Shown here: in pieces, positions 8,311 to 17,369 of the stretch
Position numbering within the stretch: the stretch's first letter is position 1
How the letters are laid out: each line of letters begins with the position of its first letter
Origin: Mangrovihabitans endophyticus
Lineage (GTDB): Bacteria > Actinomycetota > Actinomycetes > Mycobacteriales > Micromonosporaceae
Assembly: GCF_014646155.1 (NCBI RefSeq)
Contig: NZ_BMMX01000019.1
Coordinates: 62,001-126,000 of the forward strand
Length of the DNA: 64,000 nt
Direction: 5' to 3'
The notes under the pieces: model-generated
Databases searched by the model: none
What the model was told of the DNA's origin: nothing
What the model saw: only the letters and a program-made list of their open reading frames with translations
Program-made: the position numbers and the translations under genes

Positions 8311-8498
8311 CAGCCCACCTCCCCCGTGGGACCGGCCATGCATGTGATGGCACGTCCCGCCCCGTGCGGGTGCATGCATCACGACCGGGGCTGGTTTGTA
8401 TCGCAATCGGATGGACAAGAACAAGGGGCTTATCGATCCCGAAACAAAGTTTCCGAAAAAGCCGTGGCCACAAAACCGGTTAAGCCACGCATTCCGCG

Positions 8499-9188
8499 TC
8501 AGAAAAGCGTCGCCGGTTCTTCGTCCGCGGGTGTGGCTGGCGTCACCAAATGCGGGCCGTTGTTGCGCACGTTGCCCACATCCGGGCGCACCGCGCGGAC
8601 CTCGATCGCGTCCAGCTCCGGCACCGGCAGCGGCCGCAACACCTCGGCCGGGTCGCCACCGCCGGACAGCCACGAGGCCCACCGGTCGCGCGGCAGGATC
8701 AGCGGCATCCGATCGTGCACCCGTGTCAGGCCGCCCAGCGCGGCCGTGGTGATCACGCTGCAGGTCAGCATCTCGCCACGCCATGTCGTCCACAGCCCGG
8801 CGAAGGCGAGCGGCGAGCCGTCCCGGCTGGTCATGTAGTAGGCCTGCCGGGAAGCGGAGACCCGGACCCACTCGTACCACCCGTCGGCGGGCACCAGGCA
8901 GCGACGGCGCGCGAACGACGGCGCGAAGGCGGGTGAGGTCGCGACCGTCTCGGCCCTGGCGTTGATCATGCGACTACCGGCCCGCGGATCGCTCGCCCAA
9001 GGCGGCACCAGGCCCCAGCGAGCCGCATCGAGGACGCGCCCGTCGTGCCGTTGCGACATCCGGATCACCGGCACCGGGTCGGTGGGCGCCACGTTCCAGC
9101 TCGGCTCCGGCGCCTCCGCGACGCTCACGGCATCGAACAGCGCGCTCAGATCGGTCTCGCTCCGAGTGGTCGCGTACCGCCCGCACAT
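8499..9188 (-). CDS. SRAP-domain abasic-site processing protein (HMCES/YedK family)
   Basis: A 229-residue protein beginning MCGRY, where Cys2 after Met removal is the nucleophile that forms a thiazolidine DNA-protein crosslink at abasic sites in single-stranded DNA. Other family motifs are present: WNVAPTDPVPVI, RWGLVPPW, INARAETV, RRCLVPADGWYEW (catalytic Glu) and HDRMPLIL. The length is normal. It is divergent from aroA; an SRAP gene is also next to aroA in mycobacteria as I recall. Confidence 0.93.
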   Translation of the reverse strand: MCGRYATTRSETDLSALFDAVSVAEAPEPSWNVAPTDPVPVIRMSQRHDGRVLDAARWGLVPPWASDPRAGSRMINARAETVATSPAFAPSFARRRCLVPADGWYEWVRVSASRQAYYMTSRDGSPLAFAGLWTTWRGEMLTCSVITTAALGGLTRVHDRMPLILPRDRWASWLSGGGDPAEVLRPLPVPELDAIEVRAVRPDVGNVRNNGPHLVTPATPADEEPATLF

Positions 9189-9300
9189 GGTTCGGAAGAC
9201 TACGCCTGCGGGCCGCCGGGCGGGGGCACCGATCGCGGACGCCCGCGGCGGGCGGGGCAACGGCCATGCCGTCCGACCGGGATGGCCACGATGGAGCAGA

Positions 9301-10578
9301 ATGAGACCCGTGACTTCATGGACCGCTCCGCACGCCGCCGGCCCCGTCGACGCCACCGTGACACTGCCCGGCTCCAAGTCGATGACCGCTCGCGCGCTGG
9401 TGCTCAGCGCGCTGGCGGACAGCCCGTCGGAGCTCGTCCGGCCGTTGCGCGCGCGGGACACCACGCTGATGGCCGGCTGCCTGCGCGCCCTCGGCATCGA
9501 CGTGGACACCTCGGCGGACGACCGCTGGCGCGTCACGCCCGGTCCGCTGCGCGGGCCGGCCACCGTCGACGTGGGCCTGGCCGGCACGATCATGCGGTTC
9601 GCCCCGCCGGTCGCCGCGCTGGCCGACGGTCCGGTCACCTTCGACGGCGACCCTTACGCGCGCGAGCGGCCGCTGCGCCCGATCGTGGACGGGCTGCGCG
9701 CCCTGGGCGTGACCATCGACGCGTCGGCCTCCGGCGGCCTGCCGCTGACCGTGCACGGCACCGGAGCGGTCGAGGGCGGTTCGGTGGTCATCGACGCGTC
9801 CGGTTCCAGCCAGTTCGTCTCCGGGCTGCTGCTGTCCGCGCCGCGCTTCGGCAAGGGCCTGGTGCTGCGGCACGAGGGACCGCCGGTGCCGTCCGCGCCG
9901 CACCTGCGGATGACCACCCACATGCTGCGGGCGGCCGGCGCGGCGGTCGAGGACGGCATCCCGGACGAGTGGATGGTCGAGCCCGGCCCGCTGCGCGGCT
10001 GCACCTGGCAGATCGAGCCGGACCTGGCCGGGGCGGCGCCGTTCTTCGCGGCGGCGATGGTCACCGGCGGCACGGTCACGCTCGCCGGGCTGCCCGCGGA
10101 AAGCTGGCAACCGGTGGACCGGCTGGCCGAATTGCTCACCGCGATGGGCGCCACGGTGTCGCAGGGGACCGACGGGCTGACCGTGCGTGGCGGCATGCTC
10201 CGGGGCATCACCGCCGACCTGTCCGAGGTGGGTGAGCTGACGCTGGTGATCGCCGCGCTGGCCGCGCTCGCCGACGGCCCGTCCCGGCTGCGCGGGGTGG
10301 CGCACATCCGCAGCCACGAGACGGATCGGCTGGCCGCGCTCGCCCGGGAGCTGACGAAGGCGGGCGCCACGGTGACCGAGCACCCGGACGGGCTGGACAT
10401 CACCCCGGGGCCGCTGCGCCCGACCGTGTTCGAGACCTACGACGACCACCGGATGGCGCACGCGGCGGCGGTGCTCGGGCTCGGTGTCGAAGGGATCGAG
10501 CTGACCGACGTAGCGTGTACGTCGAAGACGCTGCCCGAGTTCCCGGAACTCTGGGCCGGGCTCGTGACGAGGAGCTGA
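9301..10578 (+). CDS. aroA: 3-phosphoshikimate 1-carboxyvinyltransferase (EPSP synthase)
   Basis: A 425-residue cytosolic enzyme of the shikimate pathway that joins phosphoenolpyruvate to shikimate-3-phosphate. LPGSKSMTARAL near residues 22-33 carries Lys26 and Arg31; the usual Asn before this Arg is Ala. The glycine motif reads VGLAGTIMRF, the form I recall from actinobacteria, in place of GNAGT. IRSHETDRL and YDDHRMAH complete the active site. ATG 9301 with GGAG four bases upstream is preferred over the GTG at 9310. Its end overlaps or abuts rsgA. Confidence 0.95.
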   Translation: MRPVTSWTAPHAAGPVDATVTLPGSKSMTARALVLSALADSPSELVRPLRARDTTLMAGCLRALGIDVDTSADDRWRVTPGPLRGPATVDVGLAGTIMRFAPPVAALADGPVTFDGDPYARERPLRPIVDGLRALGVTIDASASGGLPLTVHGTGAVEGGSVVIDASGSSQFVSGLLLSAPRFGKGLVLRHEGPPVPSAPHLRMTTHMLRAAGAAVEDGIPDEWMVEPGPLRGCTWQIEPDLAGAAPFFAAAMVTGGTVTLAGLPAESWQPVDRLAELLTAMGATVSQGTDGLTVRGGMLRGITADLSEVGELTLVIAALAALADGPSRLRGVAHIRSHETDRLAALARELTKAGATVTEHPDGLDITPGPLRPTVFETYDDHRMAHAAAVLGLGVEGIELTDVACTSKTLPEFPELWAGLVTRS

Positions 10579-11657
10579 ACCTGCCGGGGCGCAAACGGGA
10601 GTACGACGAGGACGACGTCCGGATCCGACCGGGCCGCTCGTCGCGTCCCCGTACCCGCACCCGGCCGAAACACTCCGACGCCGCCGACGCCCTGGTGGTG
10701 ACGGTGGATCGCGGACGCTACGGCTGTGTGCTGAGCGCGGCGGCCACCGCCAAGGATCCCGCGGACGGCCTGGTCACCGCGATGCGCGCCCGCGAACTGG
10801 GACGCCGGTCGGTGGTGGTCGGTGATCGGGTGGCCCTGGTCGGCGACGTCTCGGGCGCGTCCGGTGCGCTGGCCCGGATCGTGCGGGTCGGCGAGCGCAC
10901 CTCGGTGCTGCGCCGGACGGCGGACGACGACGACACCACGCCCGAGGGGCGCCTGGAGCGGGTGGTGGTGGCCAACGCCGACCAGATGGTCATCGTCAGC
11001 GCGCTGGCCGATCCGCCGCCGCGTACCGGCTTCGTGGACCGGTGCCTGGTGGCGGCCTACGACGCCGACGTCGAGCCGTTGCTCTGCCTGACCAAGGCCG
11101 ATCTGGCCGGCCCCGCGGCGGTGCTCGGCTACTACGCCGAACTCGATCTGCCGTACGTCCTGGTCGGTCCGGGATCCGACCTGAGCGAGCTGGGCCGGCA
11201 CCTGAGCGGACGGATGTCCGTGCTGGTGGGCCATTCCGGGGTGGGCAAGTCGACGCTGGTCAACCGCTTAGTGCCGGACGCGGTCCGGGCGGTGGGCGAG
11301 GTCAGCGCGGTGGGCAAGGGACGGCACACCTCGACCAGTGCGGTGGCGCTGCGGCTGCCCCGCCACGGGCGAGGACGGCGGGACCCCGGATGGATCATCG
11401 ACACGCCCGGCATCCGCAGCTTCGGGCTGGCCCACGTCGGCGCCGAGAGCCTGCTGCACGGGTTTCCCGACCTGGTCGAGGGCACCGTCGACTGCCCCGC
11501 CAACTGCGGCCACACCGCTGGCGATGTGGACTGCGCGCTGGACGCCTGGGTGGTGGCGGGCAAGGCGGACCCGCGACGGCTGGCGTCGTTTCGCCGGCTG
11601 CTCGCCTCCCGCGCCGGTGAGCTGGATCCTCGTACGGACGCCGCCGGGCACCCCTGA
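10515..11657 (+). CDS. rsgA: Ribosome small-subunit-dependent GTPase A
   Basis: Circularly permuted GTPase that checks late 30S subunit assembly. An OB-fold region (about 60-150) is followed by TKAD (G4), GHSGVGKST (G1), DTPGI (G3) and a zinc-binding tail with CPANCGH and a later Cys. The start is uncertain. The GTG at 10515 overlaps the end of aroA by 64 bp and has no clear ribosome site. A CTG at 10581, preceded by AGGAG, would give a protein starting PGRKREYDEDDV, close to where I recall the mycobacterial protein starting. The outer bound is given. It is probably cotranscribed with aroA. Confidence 0.92.
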   Translation: MYVEDAARVPGTLGRARDEELNLPGRKREYDEDDVRIRPGRSSRPRTRTRPKHSDAADALVVTVDRGRYGCVLSAAATAKDPADGLVTAMRARELGRRSVVVGDRVALVGDVSGASGALARIVRVGERTSVLRRTADDDDTTPEGRLERVVVANADQMVIVSALADPPPRTGFVDRCLVAAYDADVEPLLCLTKADLAGPAAVLGYYAELDLPYVLVGPGSDLSELGRHLSGRMSVLVGHSGVGKSTLVNRLVPDAVRAVGEVSAVGKGRHTSTSAVALRLPRHGRGRRDPGWIIDTPGIRSFGLAHVGAESLLHGFPDLVEGTVDCPANCGHTAGDVDCALDAWVVAGKADPRRLASFRRLLASRAGELDPRTDAAGHP

Positions 11658-11684
11658 GGCGGTCATCGGTTAGCGTGCCATGTC

Positions 11685-12482
11685 ATGGCCGGTTACGCCG
11701 ATGATCTCGCCCTCGCCCACCTGCTCGCCGATACCGCCGACACGATCTCCACGGCCCGGTTTCGAGCGCTCGACCTGCATGTCGAGTCGAAGCCCGATCT
11801 CACCCCCGTGTCCGACGCGGACACCGCCGTGGAGTCGGCCATCCGGTCCACGCTGGCCCGCGCCCGGCCTCGCGACGGCGTGCTCGGCGAGGAATACGGC
11901 GCATCCGTGGCGGGCAGCGGCAACCGGCGCTGGATCATCGACCCGATCGACGGCACCAAGAACTTCGTCCGCGGGGTACCGGTCTGGGGCACGCTCATCG
12001 CGCTGATGGAGGGGGATCTGCCGGTGGCCGGCCTGGTGTCCGCGCCCGCGCTGGGGCGCCGTTGGTGGGGTGCCAAGGGCCACGGCGCGTACGCGGGACG
12101 GCACCAGCGGGCGGCAAGCCGGATCCGGGTGTCCGCGGTCAACCGGCTGGCCGACGCCAGCGTCTGCTATTCGAGCCTGACCGGCTGGGAGGAGTCCGGC
12201 CGGCTGGAGCCGATGCTGGACATCCTGCGGCAGGCGTGGCGGTCACGGGCGTACGGCGACTTCTACGGCTACATGCTGCTGGCCGAGGGCGCCGTCGACG
12301 TGATGGTGGAGCCGGAGCTGTCGCTGTGGGACGTGGCCGCGCTGGTGCCCATCGTGACCGAGGCCGGCGGCCGGATCACCGACCTGCAGGGACGGGTCGA
12401 CCCGAGCGGCGGCAGCGCGATTGCCACGAACGGGCACCTGCACGCCGACATGCTGGACCGGTTGTCTGCCGGGAAGCCCTGA
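11685..12482 (+). CDS. hisN: Histidinol-phosphatase, inositol-monophosphatase family
   Basis: A 265-residue magnesium-dependent phosphatase. GEEYG, WIIDPIDGTKNFVRG and LSLWDVAALVPIVTEAGG are the three metal- and substrate-binding motifs of the inositol monophosphatase superfamily. The FVRG and overall form match the actinobacterial HisN group (dephosphorylation of histidinol phosphate, last but one step of histidine synthesis), though an inositol-phosphate substrate cannot be excluded. It starts 27 bp after rsgA and probably belongs to the aroA-rsgA transcript. Confidence 0.85.
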   Translation: MAGYADDLALAHLLADTADTISTARFRALDLHVESKPDLTPVSDADTAVESAIRSTLARARPRDGVLGEEYGASVAGSGNRRWIIDPIDGTKNFVRGVPVWGTLIALMEGDLPVAGLVSAPALGRRWWGAKGHGAYAGRHQRAASRIRVSAVNRLADASVCYSSLTGWEESGRLEPMLDILRQAWRSRAYGDFYGYMLLAEGAVDVMVEPELSLWDVAALVPIVTEAGGRITDLQGRVDPSGGSAIATNGHLHADMLDRLSAGKP

Positions 12483-12513
12483 GACCCTCCCCGCGCTGGT
12501 TTATTCTCGCCCA

Positions 12514-13413
12514 GTGGTGTCCGCGGGATGGTTCTTCCTCGCGGCGATGATCGCTGCGTATGGGGTGGCCAACCTGCTCCAGGCGATCGCCGCCGCGCGC
12601 ACCACCGCGCACCACACCTTCGATCCCGGGCTGCTGCTGCGCCTGGCCGGCCAGCGCACGTACCTCTGCGGGGTGGGCTGCCAGACGCTGGGCTTCGTGC
12701 TCGCCTTCCTGGCCCGCCGCGACCTGCCGTTGTTCCTGGTGCAGGCGAGTGTCGCGGCGGGCCTGGGGGTGACCGCGATCCTCGGTGTGGTGCTGCTGAA
12801 ATGGACCCTGCCGAGGGCCGAGGTGGCGCTGCTGGGGCTGCTGGGGCTGGGCATCACCGCGCTGGTGATGTCCGCGCGGCCGGCGCACGCCCGGCAACTG
12901 GGCGTCGCCGGGATCGTGGGCCTGGCGGTCGCCGCGGTGCTGATCGGCGTGCTGGGTTATCTCGCCGCGCGGATTCCGGGGGTGGCCGGCTCGGTCGCGC
13001 TGGGTTCGCTGGCCGGAGTGGGCTTCTCCGCGGCGGCGATCGCGGCCCGTCCGCTGACCGCCGAGCACGGCGTGACCGGCTATCTGTCCAGCCCGCTGCT
13101 CTACCTCCTGCTGGCACATTCCGTGATCGGCCAGATGCTGCTCGGCCTGGCCATGCAACGCGGCTCCACCACCGCCGCGGTGGCCGCGATGGACGCCGCG
13201 GGGGCGGTGCCCGCGGCCATCGTCGGACTGCTGCTGCTCGGCGACCAGATCCAGCCGGGACGAACGTGGCTGGCGACCACCGGATTCTTGGTCACCCTGG
13301 CCGCGGTCCTCGGCCTGACCCGCTACGCCGAGCCACAGCACCACCACGCCGCGTCCGCGGCGGCGACCGTCGCACCGGGGGTGGCGGCGGCGCCCGCGTC
13401 CGGGCGCCGTTGA
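12514..13413 (+). CDS. DMT/EamA-like integral membrane protein
   Basis: About 299 residues with roughly nine or ten transmembrane helices arranged as in small drug/metabolite transporters: a short N-terminal helix, then pairs of helices through AVLGLTRYAEP. The tail after the last helix is rich in His and Ala. No substrate can be inferred. The first GTG of a GTG-GTG pair at 12514 is taken as start, since the frame upstream runs into hisN and would put charged residues before the first helix. It lies 31 bp after hisN. Confidence 0.75.
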   Translation: MVSAGWFFLAAMIAAYGVANLLQAIAAARTTAHHTFDPGLLLRLAGQRTYLCGVGCQTLGFVLAFLARRDLPLFLVQASVAAGLGVTAILGVVLLKWTLPRAEVALLGLLGLGITALVMSARPAHARQLGVAGIVGLAVAAVLIGVLGYLAARIPGVAGSVALGSLAGVGFSAAAIAARPLTAEHGVTGYLSSPLLYLLLAHSVIGQMLLGLAMQRGSTTAAVAAMDAAGAVPAAIVGLLLLGDQIQPGRTWLATTGFLVTLAAVLGLTRYAEPQHHHAASAAATVAPGVAAAPASGRR

Positions 13414-13547
13414 GCGTGCATATCCCCGCGACGACGGGGTAAACCCTGGTCACGCAACGCACATGCATGCCCACCGGACACTTCGGCACGTGTCCTTCTC
13501 GCCCGCGAAATGCGAGAACGATACGCGAAATGCACAATGGAGCGATC

Positions 13548-14336
13548 ATGCCGATCGAGGTTGGCCATCCGGCGGACGACGAGCGACCGTTTCCGGTGCT
13601 TCGGCTCGCCGGAGCGCTCGATGACGGCGGCGTGTCCACGGTCCGGTCGGCATTGCTCAGCACGTTGGCGCATCAGCCCGCCGCGCTGATCGTCGACGTG
13701 GCCGACGTGCGTCTCGACGATCCCGCCGCGGCGCGGGTGTTCCGGGACGTCGCGAGCCTCGCCGCGGACTGGCCCGCCGCCGCCCTGATGCTGGTGTCAC
13801 CGCAGGCGTCGGCGTGGCACACCACCGGGTTGCCGGTGCACCCGAGCGTGCCGGAGGCGCTGGCCGGGATGGATCTGCCCGCGGTGGCCGACCGGCTGGA
13901 CGCGGAATTGGATCCGGTGGTCGGCGCCGCCCGGGTGACCCGGCAGATCATCACCGACGCGTGCCGCCGCTGGGCGATGCCCGATCTGGCCGGGTCGGCC
14001 TGCATCGTGGCCACGGAAATGGTGAACAACGGCGTGGCGCACGCCCGTACCGGAATGACCTTGCTCCTGTCCCGGCGCGCGGACCCGCGCGGAGACCAGC
14101 TCCAAGTGGCCGTGCGGGATCACTCCCGCGCCGCGCCGACGTTCACCGGTCCGGTGCCGCCGGAATCCTACGGCGGCCGGGGCCTGGTGCTCATCGACTC
14201 GGTGGCGGACCGCTGGGGTTGCCTGCCGCTGGACGACGGCAAGGTGGTGTGGGCCGTGCTCTGGCCGGAGTCGGACATTCCGCCCCCGGGCGCAGACCCG
14301 CATCGCACAGGCATGGCCGAGCCGGGCCGCGGGTAG
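13548..14336 (+). CDS. STAS-HATPase fusion, putative anti-sigma regulator
   Basis: A 262-residue cytosolic protein. The N-terminal half (about 1-110) has the pattern of a STAS domain (anti-sigma antagonist type): FPVLRLAGALDDGG, then ALIVDVADVRLDDPAAARVF. The C-terminal half is a GHKL ATPase as in RsbW/SpoIIAB: ATEMVNNGVAHA is the N box and YGGRGLVLIDSVADRWG the G box. Combining antagonist and kinase folds in one chain is unusual but occurs in actinomycetes. The ATG at 13548 has GGAG at the right distance; longer starts at 13467 and 13530 are in frame. No sigma-B-like gene is adjacent. Confidence 0.75.
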   Translation: MPIEVGHPADDERPFPVLRLAGALDDGGVSTVRSALLSTLAHQPAALIVDVADVRLDDPAAARVFRDVASLAADWPAAALMLVSPQASAWHTTGLPVHPSVPEALAGMDLPAVADRLDAELDPVVGAARVTRQIITDACRRWAMPDLAGSACIVATEMVNNGVAHARTGMTLLLSRRADPRGDQLQVAVRDHSRAAPTFTGPVPPESYGGRGLVLIDSVADRWGCLPLDDGKVVWAVLWPESDIPPPGADPHRTGMAEPGRG

Positions 14337-14345
14337 ATAGCTGGC

Positions 14346-14906
14346 ATGCGAGACAACGACTACCCGACCGAGGTCTCCGACCCGGAGGCGTCCGGCCTTC
14401 CGGAGACCGCGGACGACGACTCGAACGCGTACGACTCGGTACGCAGCTCCCGCTGGGCGGACGGTGCCGACCCGGCCGCGCTCGCAGGAACCGGACCGGG
14501 CGGATCGAACCGCTTCGGCGACACCGCCGAGGAGGCCCGCGAGGGCGAATCGCTTGACTACCGGCTGCGTCAGGAGGAGCCGGACGTCGGCGCGCGGGAC
14601 CCGATCCCGCCGCGCCGCGACCCGTACGACGAGACGGTGGACAGCTCGGAGCAGCGTGCGCTGGACGCCGACGTGTGGGGTGCCGGGCCGACCTCGGACC
14701 CGAACTCGCCGGTGTCGCTCTACGACGACGGCCAGCTCGACGACGACGACCCGGAGCAGGTCGGCCGGCTGGTGGCGCCGGACGAGGGCAGCGGCACCGA
14801 CGACGAGGCGGACAGCGTCGCGTACGACGCCGGCGCGGCCGGCGGCGGAGCCAGCCCGGAGGAGCGGGCCATCCACGAGACCAACGCGCCCCGATACCGC
14901 CCCTGA
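14346..14906 (+). CDS. DUF5709-domain acidic protein
   Basis: A 186-residue, strongly acidic and probably disordered protein. The segment VGRLVAPDEGSGTDDEADSVA followed by SPEERAIHE is the pattern I know as DUF5709, an actinobacterial family without known function. Asp and Glu dominate the whole chain. It starts nine bases after the STAS-HATPase stop, so the two may be cotranscribed, and it converges on the response regulator gene. Confidence 0.75.
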   Translation: MRDNDYPTEVSDPEASGLPETADDDSNAYDSVRSSRWADGADPAALAGTGPGGSNRFGDTAEEAREGESLDYRLRQEEPDVGARDPIPPRRDPYDETVDSSEQRALDADVWGAGPTSDPNSPVSLYDDGQLDDDDPEQVGRLVAPDEGSGTDDEADSVAYDAGAAGGGASPEERAIHETNAPRYRP

Positions 14907-14941
14907 TCATCCGCCCTCGGGTCCGCCCTGGTCTGGGCGAC

Positions 14942-15589
14942 TCAGGGCTCCCGATCCAGGCCCTTCTCGATCGCGTACCGGGTGAGCTGCACGCGGTTGT
15001 GCAACTGGAGCTTGCCCAGCGTGTTCTGAACGTGGTTCTGCACGGTGCGGTGGCTGAGGACCAGTCGTTCGGCGATCTGCCGGTACGACAGGCCCTTGGC
15101 CACCAGCCGGAGCACCTCGGTCTCCCGCTCGGTGAGCTTGGGCGCGCCGTCGTCGTCGGCCGGCTCGACCGCCAACCGACGGAACTCGCCCAGCACCAGT
15201 CCGGCCAGGCCGGGGTTGAAGACGGCGTCGCCGGCCGCGGTGCGCCGCACCGCATCCAGGAACTCCGGCAGCGCGGCGGATTTGAGCAGATATCCGCAGG
15301 CGCCGGCCTTCACCGCGTCCAGTACGCTCTGCTGCTCGCCGCTCGCGGACAGCATCAGCACCCGGACGCCGGGCACCTCGCTCAGCAGGCCGCGAATCAC
15401 CTCGACACCGCTGATGTCCGGGAGTTGCAGGTCGAGCACCACCACCTCGGGCCGGGCTGCCGCGGCGATGCGCACCGCCTGCCGCCCCTCCCCGGTGGCG
15501 GCGACCACGTCGTGTCCCGCCGCGGTCAGGTCACGGCCGACGCCCTCGCGCCACATCGGGTGGTCGTCGACCACCATCACCCTGCTCAA
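14942..15589 (-). CDS. NarL/FixJ-family response regulator (partner of MacS-like kinase)
   Basis: A 215-residue response regulator. The receiver has the DD pair near the start (VMVVDDHPMWREG), the phosphoacceptor Asp in VVVLDLQLPDISG and the Lys in YLLKSAAL. The C terminus is a LuxR-type HTH (LTERETEVLRLVAKGLSYRQIAERL). The TTG at 15589 overlaps the kinase stop (TTGA), giving translational coupling; a GTG at 15580 and an ATG at 15577 are alternatives. It forms a two-component pair with the kinase upstream; targets are unknown. Confidence 0.9.
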   Translation of the reverse strand: MSRVMVVDDHPMWREGVGRDLTAAGHDVVAATGEGRQAVRIAAAARPEVVVLDLQLPDISGVEVIRGLLSEVPGVRVLMLSASGEQQSVLDAVKAGACGYLLKSAALPEFLDAVRRTAAGDAVFNPGLAGLVLGEFRRLAVEPADDDGAPKLTERETEVLRLVAKGLSYRQIAERLVLSHRTVQNHVQNTLGKLQLHNRVQLTRYAIEKGLDREP

Positions 15590-16800
15590 CGGCTCTCCCC
15601 CCGTCCGGACCGCGCGCTCGCCGTCGCGGGCCGTTCCATCGTCGCCGACGATCTCGGCACGCTCATCTCCACCTCGGTGCCCTGATCGGGTGCCGAGGTG
15701 ATGCGCACCGTGCCGCCCAGGTCGGCGATGCGACCCCGGATGGACTGCGCCACGCCCAGGCGACCCTGCCCCGCCGCCTCGCCGAGCCGCTCCGCGGGCA
15801 TGCCGCACCCGTCGTCGCGCACGCTCACCGTCACCTCGTCCGGCTCGTCCTCCACCAACACCCAGACCGGGGTGCCGGGGGCGCAGTGCCGGGCCACGTT
15901 GTCCAGCGCCGCCGCGGTGGCCGCGGCCATCTCGCGGGCGGTTCCCGCGGGCAGCCGCACCGCGCCGGCCGGCCCGGCGATCGACACCGTCGGCGACGCG
16001 TACGCGCCGAGCAGTCCCATCAGATCGGTGTCGGCGGCCGTGTCCACGAGCGCCGCCGCGTTGCCGACCACCAGCGCCCGCAGCGCCGCCTCCTGCTCCC
16101 CGGCCAGCCGGGCCAACTCCCCGGCCTCGCCGGGCAGTCCCGCGCCGCGTCGCTTCACCAGGGCCAGCACCTGGAGGACCCCGTCGTGGATGTCACGGGC
16201 CAGCCGTTCCCGTTCCCGGGTCGCCGCCTCCGTCTCGATCGCCCGCTGCAGGCGTTCCTGGGCGTCCTCGGCCAGCCGCACGAGATAGCCGACGGCGAAC
16301 GCGGCGAGCAGCATGAGCACCGCTCCGGTGAACGCCGACTGGTCGTAGTGCGCCCGCACGGTCAGATCGGTGGCGCCCATCAGCAGGGCCGTGGCCACGC
16401 CCCACCGTCGGCCGCCCCAGACCGCCCAGGCGAGCACCGGGGCGACGTGCCACGCCACCGCGAGCGTGGGACGTCCGGCTTCCAGCCCGGGACGCCCCAC
16501 GACCACGATGCTCGCGGCCATCACGGCCATGGTGATCACCAGGTCCGCCACGAGCAGCGGCGGGCGACGACGACGCGGATCCGCGTACGCGTACGTGGTG
16601 ACCACCGTCCAGCCCGCGGTGACCGCCAGCACCGGCCAGGCGAGCATCGGTCGCGCGTCGTGGCCGATGTTGCGGATCACCAGCACGGCGACGTAGATCA
16701 GCGCGGCGATGCGGTAGACCGCGATCGCCCGCCACAGTGGCGTCTGCAGGGCCGGCGCGGGACCGCCTCCCGGCCCACCCCGGTCGCCCTCGCTGCGCAT
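15586..16800 (-). CDS. MacS-like membrane sensor histidine kinase (HisKA_3)
   Basis: A 404-residue kinase. An N-terminal block of about five to six transmembrane helices (residues 20-185) is followed by a HisKA_3 region with RERLARDIHDGVLQVLAL, the His being the phosphoacceptor, and a HATPase with ALDNVARHC and DDGCGMP. The layout matches the MacS family, a membrane-sensing NarL-type kinase group in actinomycetes. ATG 16800 has AAGG upstream. It is divergent from the RsbW-like gene, and the two start codons are only about 24 bp apart, so promoters must overlap the coding ends. Confidence 0.85.
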   Translation of the reverse strand: MRSEGDRGGPGGGPAPALQTPLWRAIAVYRIAALIYVAVLVIRNIGHDARPMLAWPVLAVTAGWTVVTTYAYADPRRRRPPLLVADLVITMAVMAASIVVVGRPGLEAGRPTLAVAWHVAPVLAWAVWGGRRWGVATALLMGATDLTVRAHYDQSAFTGAVLMLLAAFAVGYLVRLAEDAQERLQRAIETEAATRERERLARDIHDGVLQVLALVKRRGAGLPGEAGELARLAGEQEAALRALVVGNAAALVDTAADTDLMGLLGAYASPTVSIAGPAGAVRLPAGTAREMAAATAAALDNVARHCAPGTPVWVLVEDEPDEVTVSVRDDGCGMPAERLGEAAGQGRLGVAQSIRGRIADLGGTVRITSAPDQGTEVEMSVPRSSATMERPATASARSGRGESR

Positions 16801-16823
16801 GCACCGACCTTGCCATACGTAAT

Positions 16824-17264
16824 TTGGGTGCCCAACGGGCAAGAACTTCCGGCGTCGCATACGGTCGACGGATCGACGCCGAACTCCTGCTCTCGCAATC
16901 CTTCGACCGCAGCCGGATCACCGGGCTACGGCACGTCCTGGCATCCTGCGCCGAGCGCAGCGGGTTGAGCGGGGATCGCCTCGACGGTTTCGTGGTAGCC
17001 GCGAACGAGTTGCTGACCAATGCGGTGCGGCACGGCGGCGGCCAGGGTCACGTGGCGCTGTGGCAGGAGGACGGATTCGTCGTCTGCGAGGTCTCCGACC
17101 ACGGGGACGGCCTCCCCGAGCCGCGCCCGACGCCGCCGCCGCGTCCGGCCACCGATCAAACCGGCGGTTGGGGGCTGTGGCTGGCCGGTGAGCTCACCGA
17201 CGAGTTGCACCTCACCACGGGAGCCGCGGGCACGACCGTACGCATCTCCAGCCGTACATCTTGA
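16824..17264 (+). CDS. RsbW-like ATP-binding regulatory protein
   Basis: About 146 residues forming a single GHKL ATPase domain of the anti-sigma/serine-kinase type: AANELLTNAVRHGGG (N box), VSDHGDGLP (G1) and GGWGLWLAGEL (G2). Such proteins are common in actinomycetes and bind or phosphorylate STAS antagonists. The start is unsure: no ATG or GTG fits, the TTG at 16824 gives a normal N terminus, and no clear ribosome site is seen. Longer reading into the divergent kinase start is possible but unlikely. Confidence 0.75.
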   Translation: MGAQRARTSGVAYGRRIDAELLLSQSFDRSRITGLRHVLASCAERSGLSGDRLDGFVVAANELLTNAVRHGGGQGHVALWQEDGFVVCEVSDHGDGLPEPRPTPPPRPATDQTGGWGLWLAGELTDELHLTTGAAGTTVRISSRTS

Positions 17265-17369
17265 AGAGAACCTTAATTTTTCGGCCGTAACTTGCCCGGC
17301 CAAAATCGTTCTTCGAAAGTCTTCCGTGCTGCATCAGACCCCCGACCGCCAACGGAGGTTCCCGTCCCC

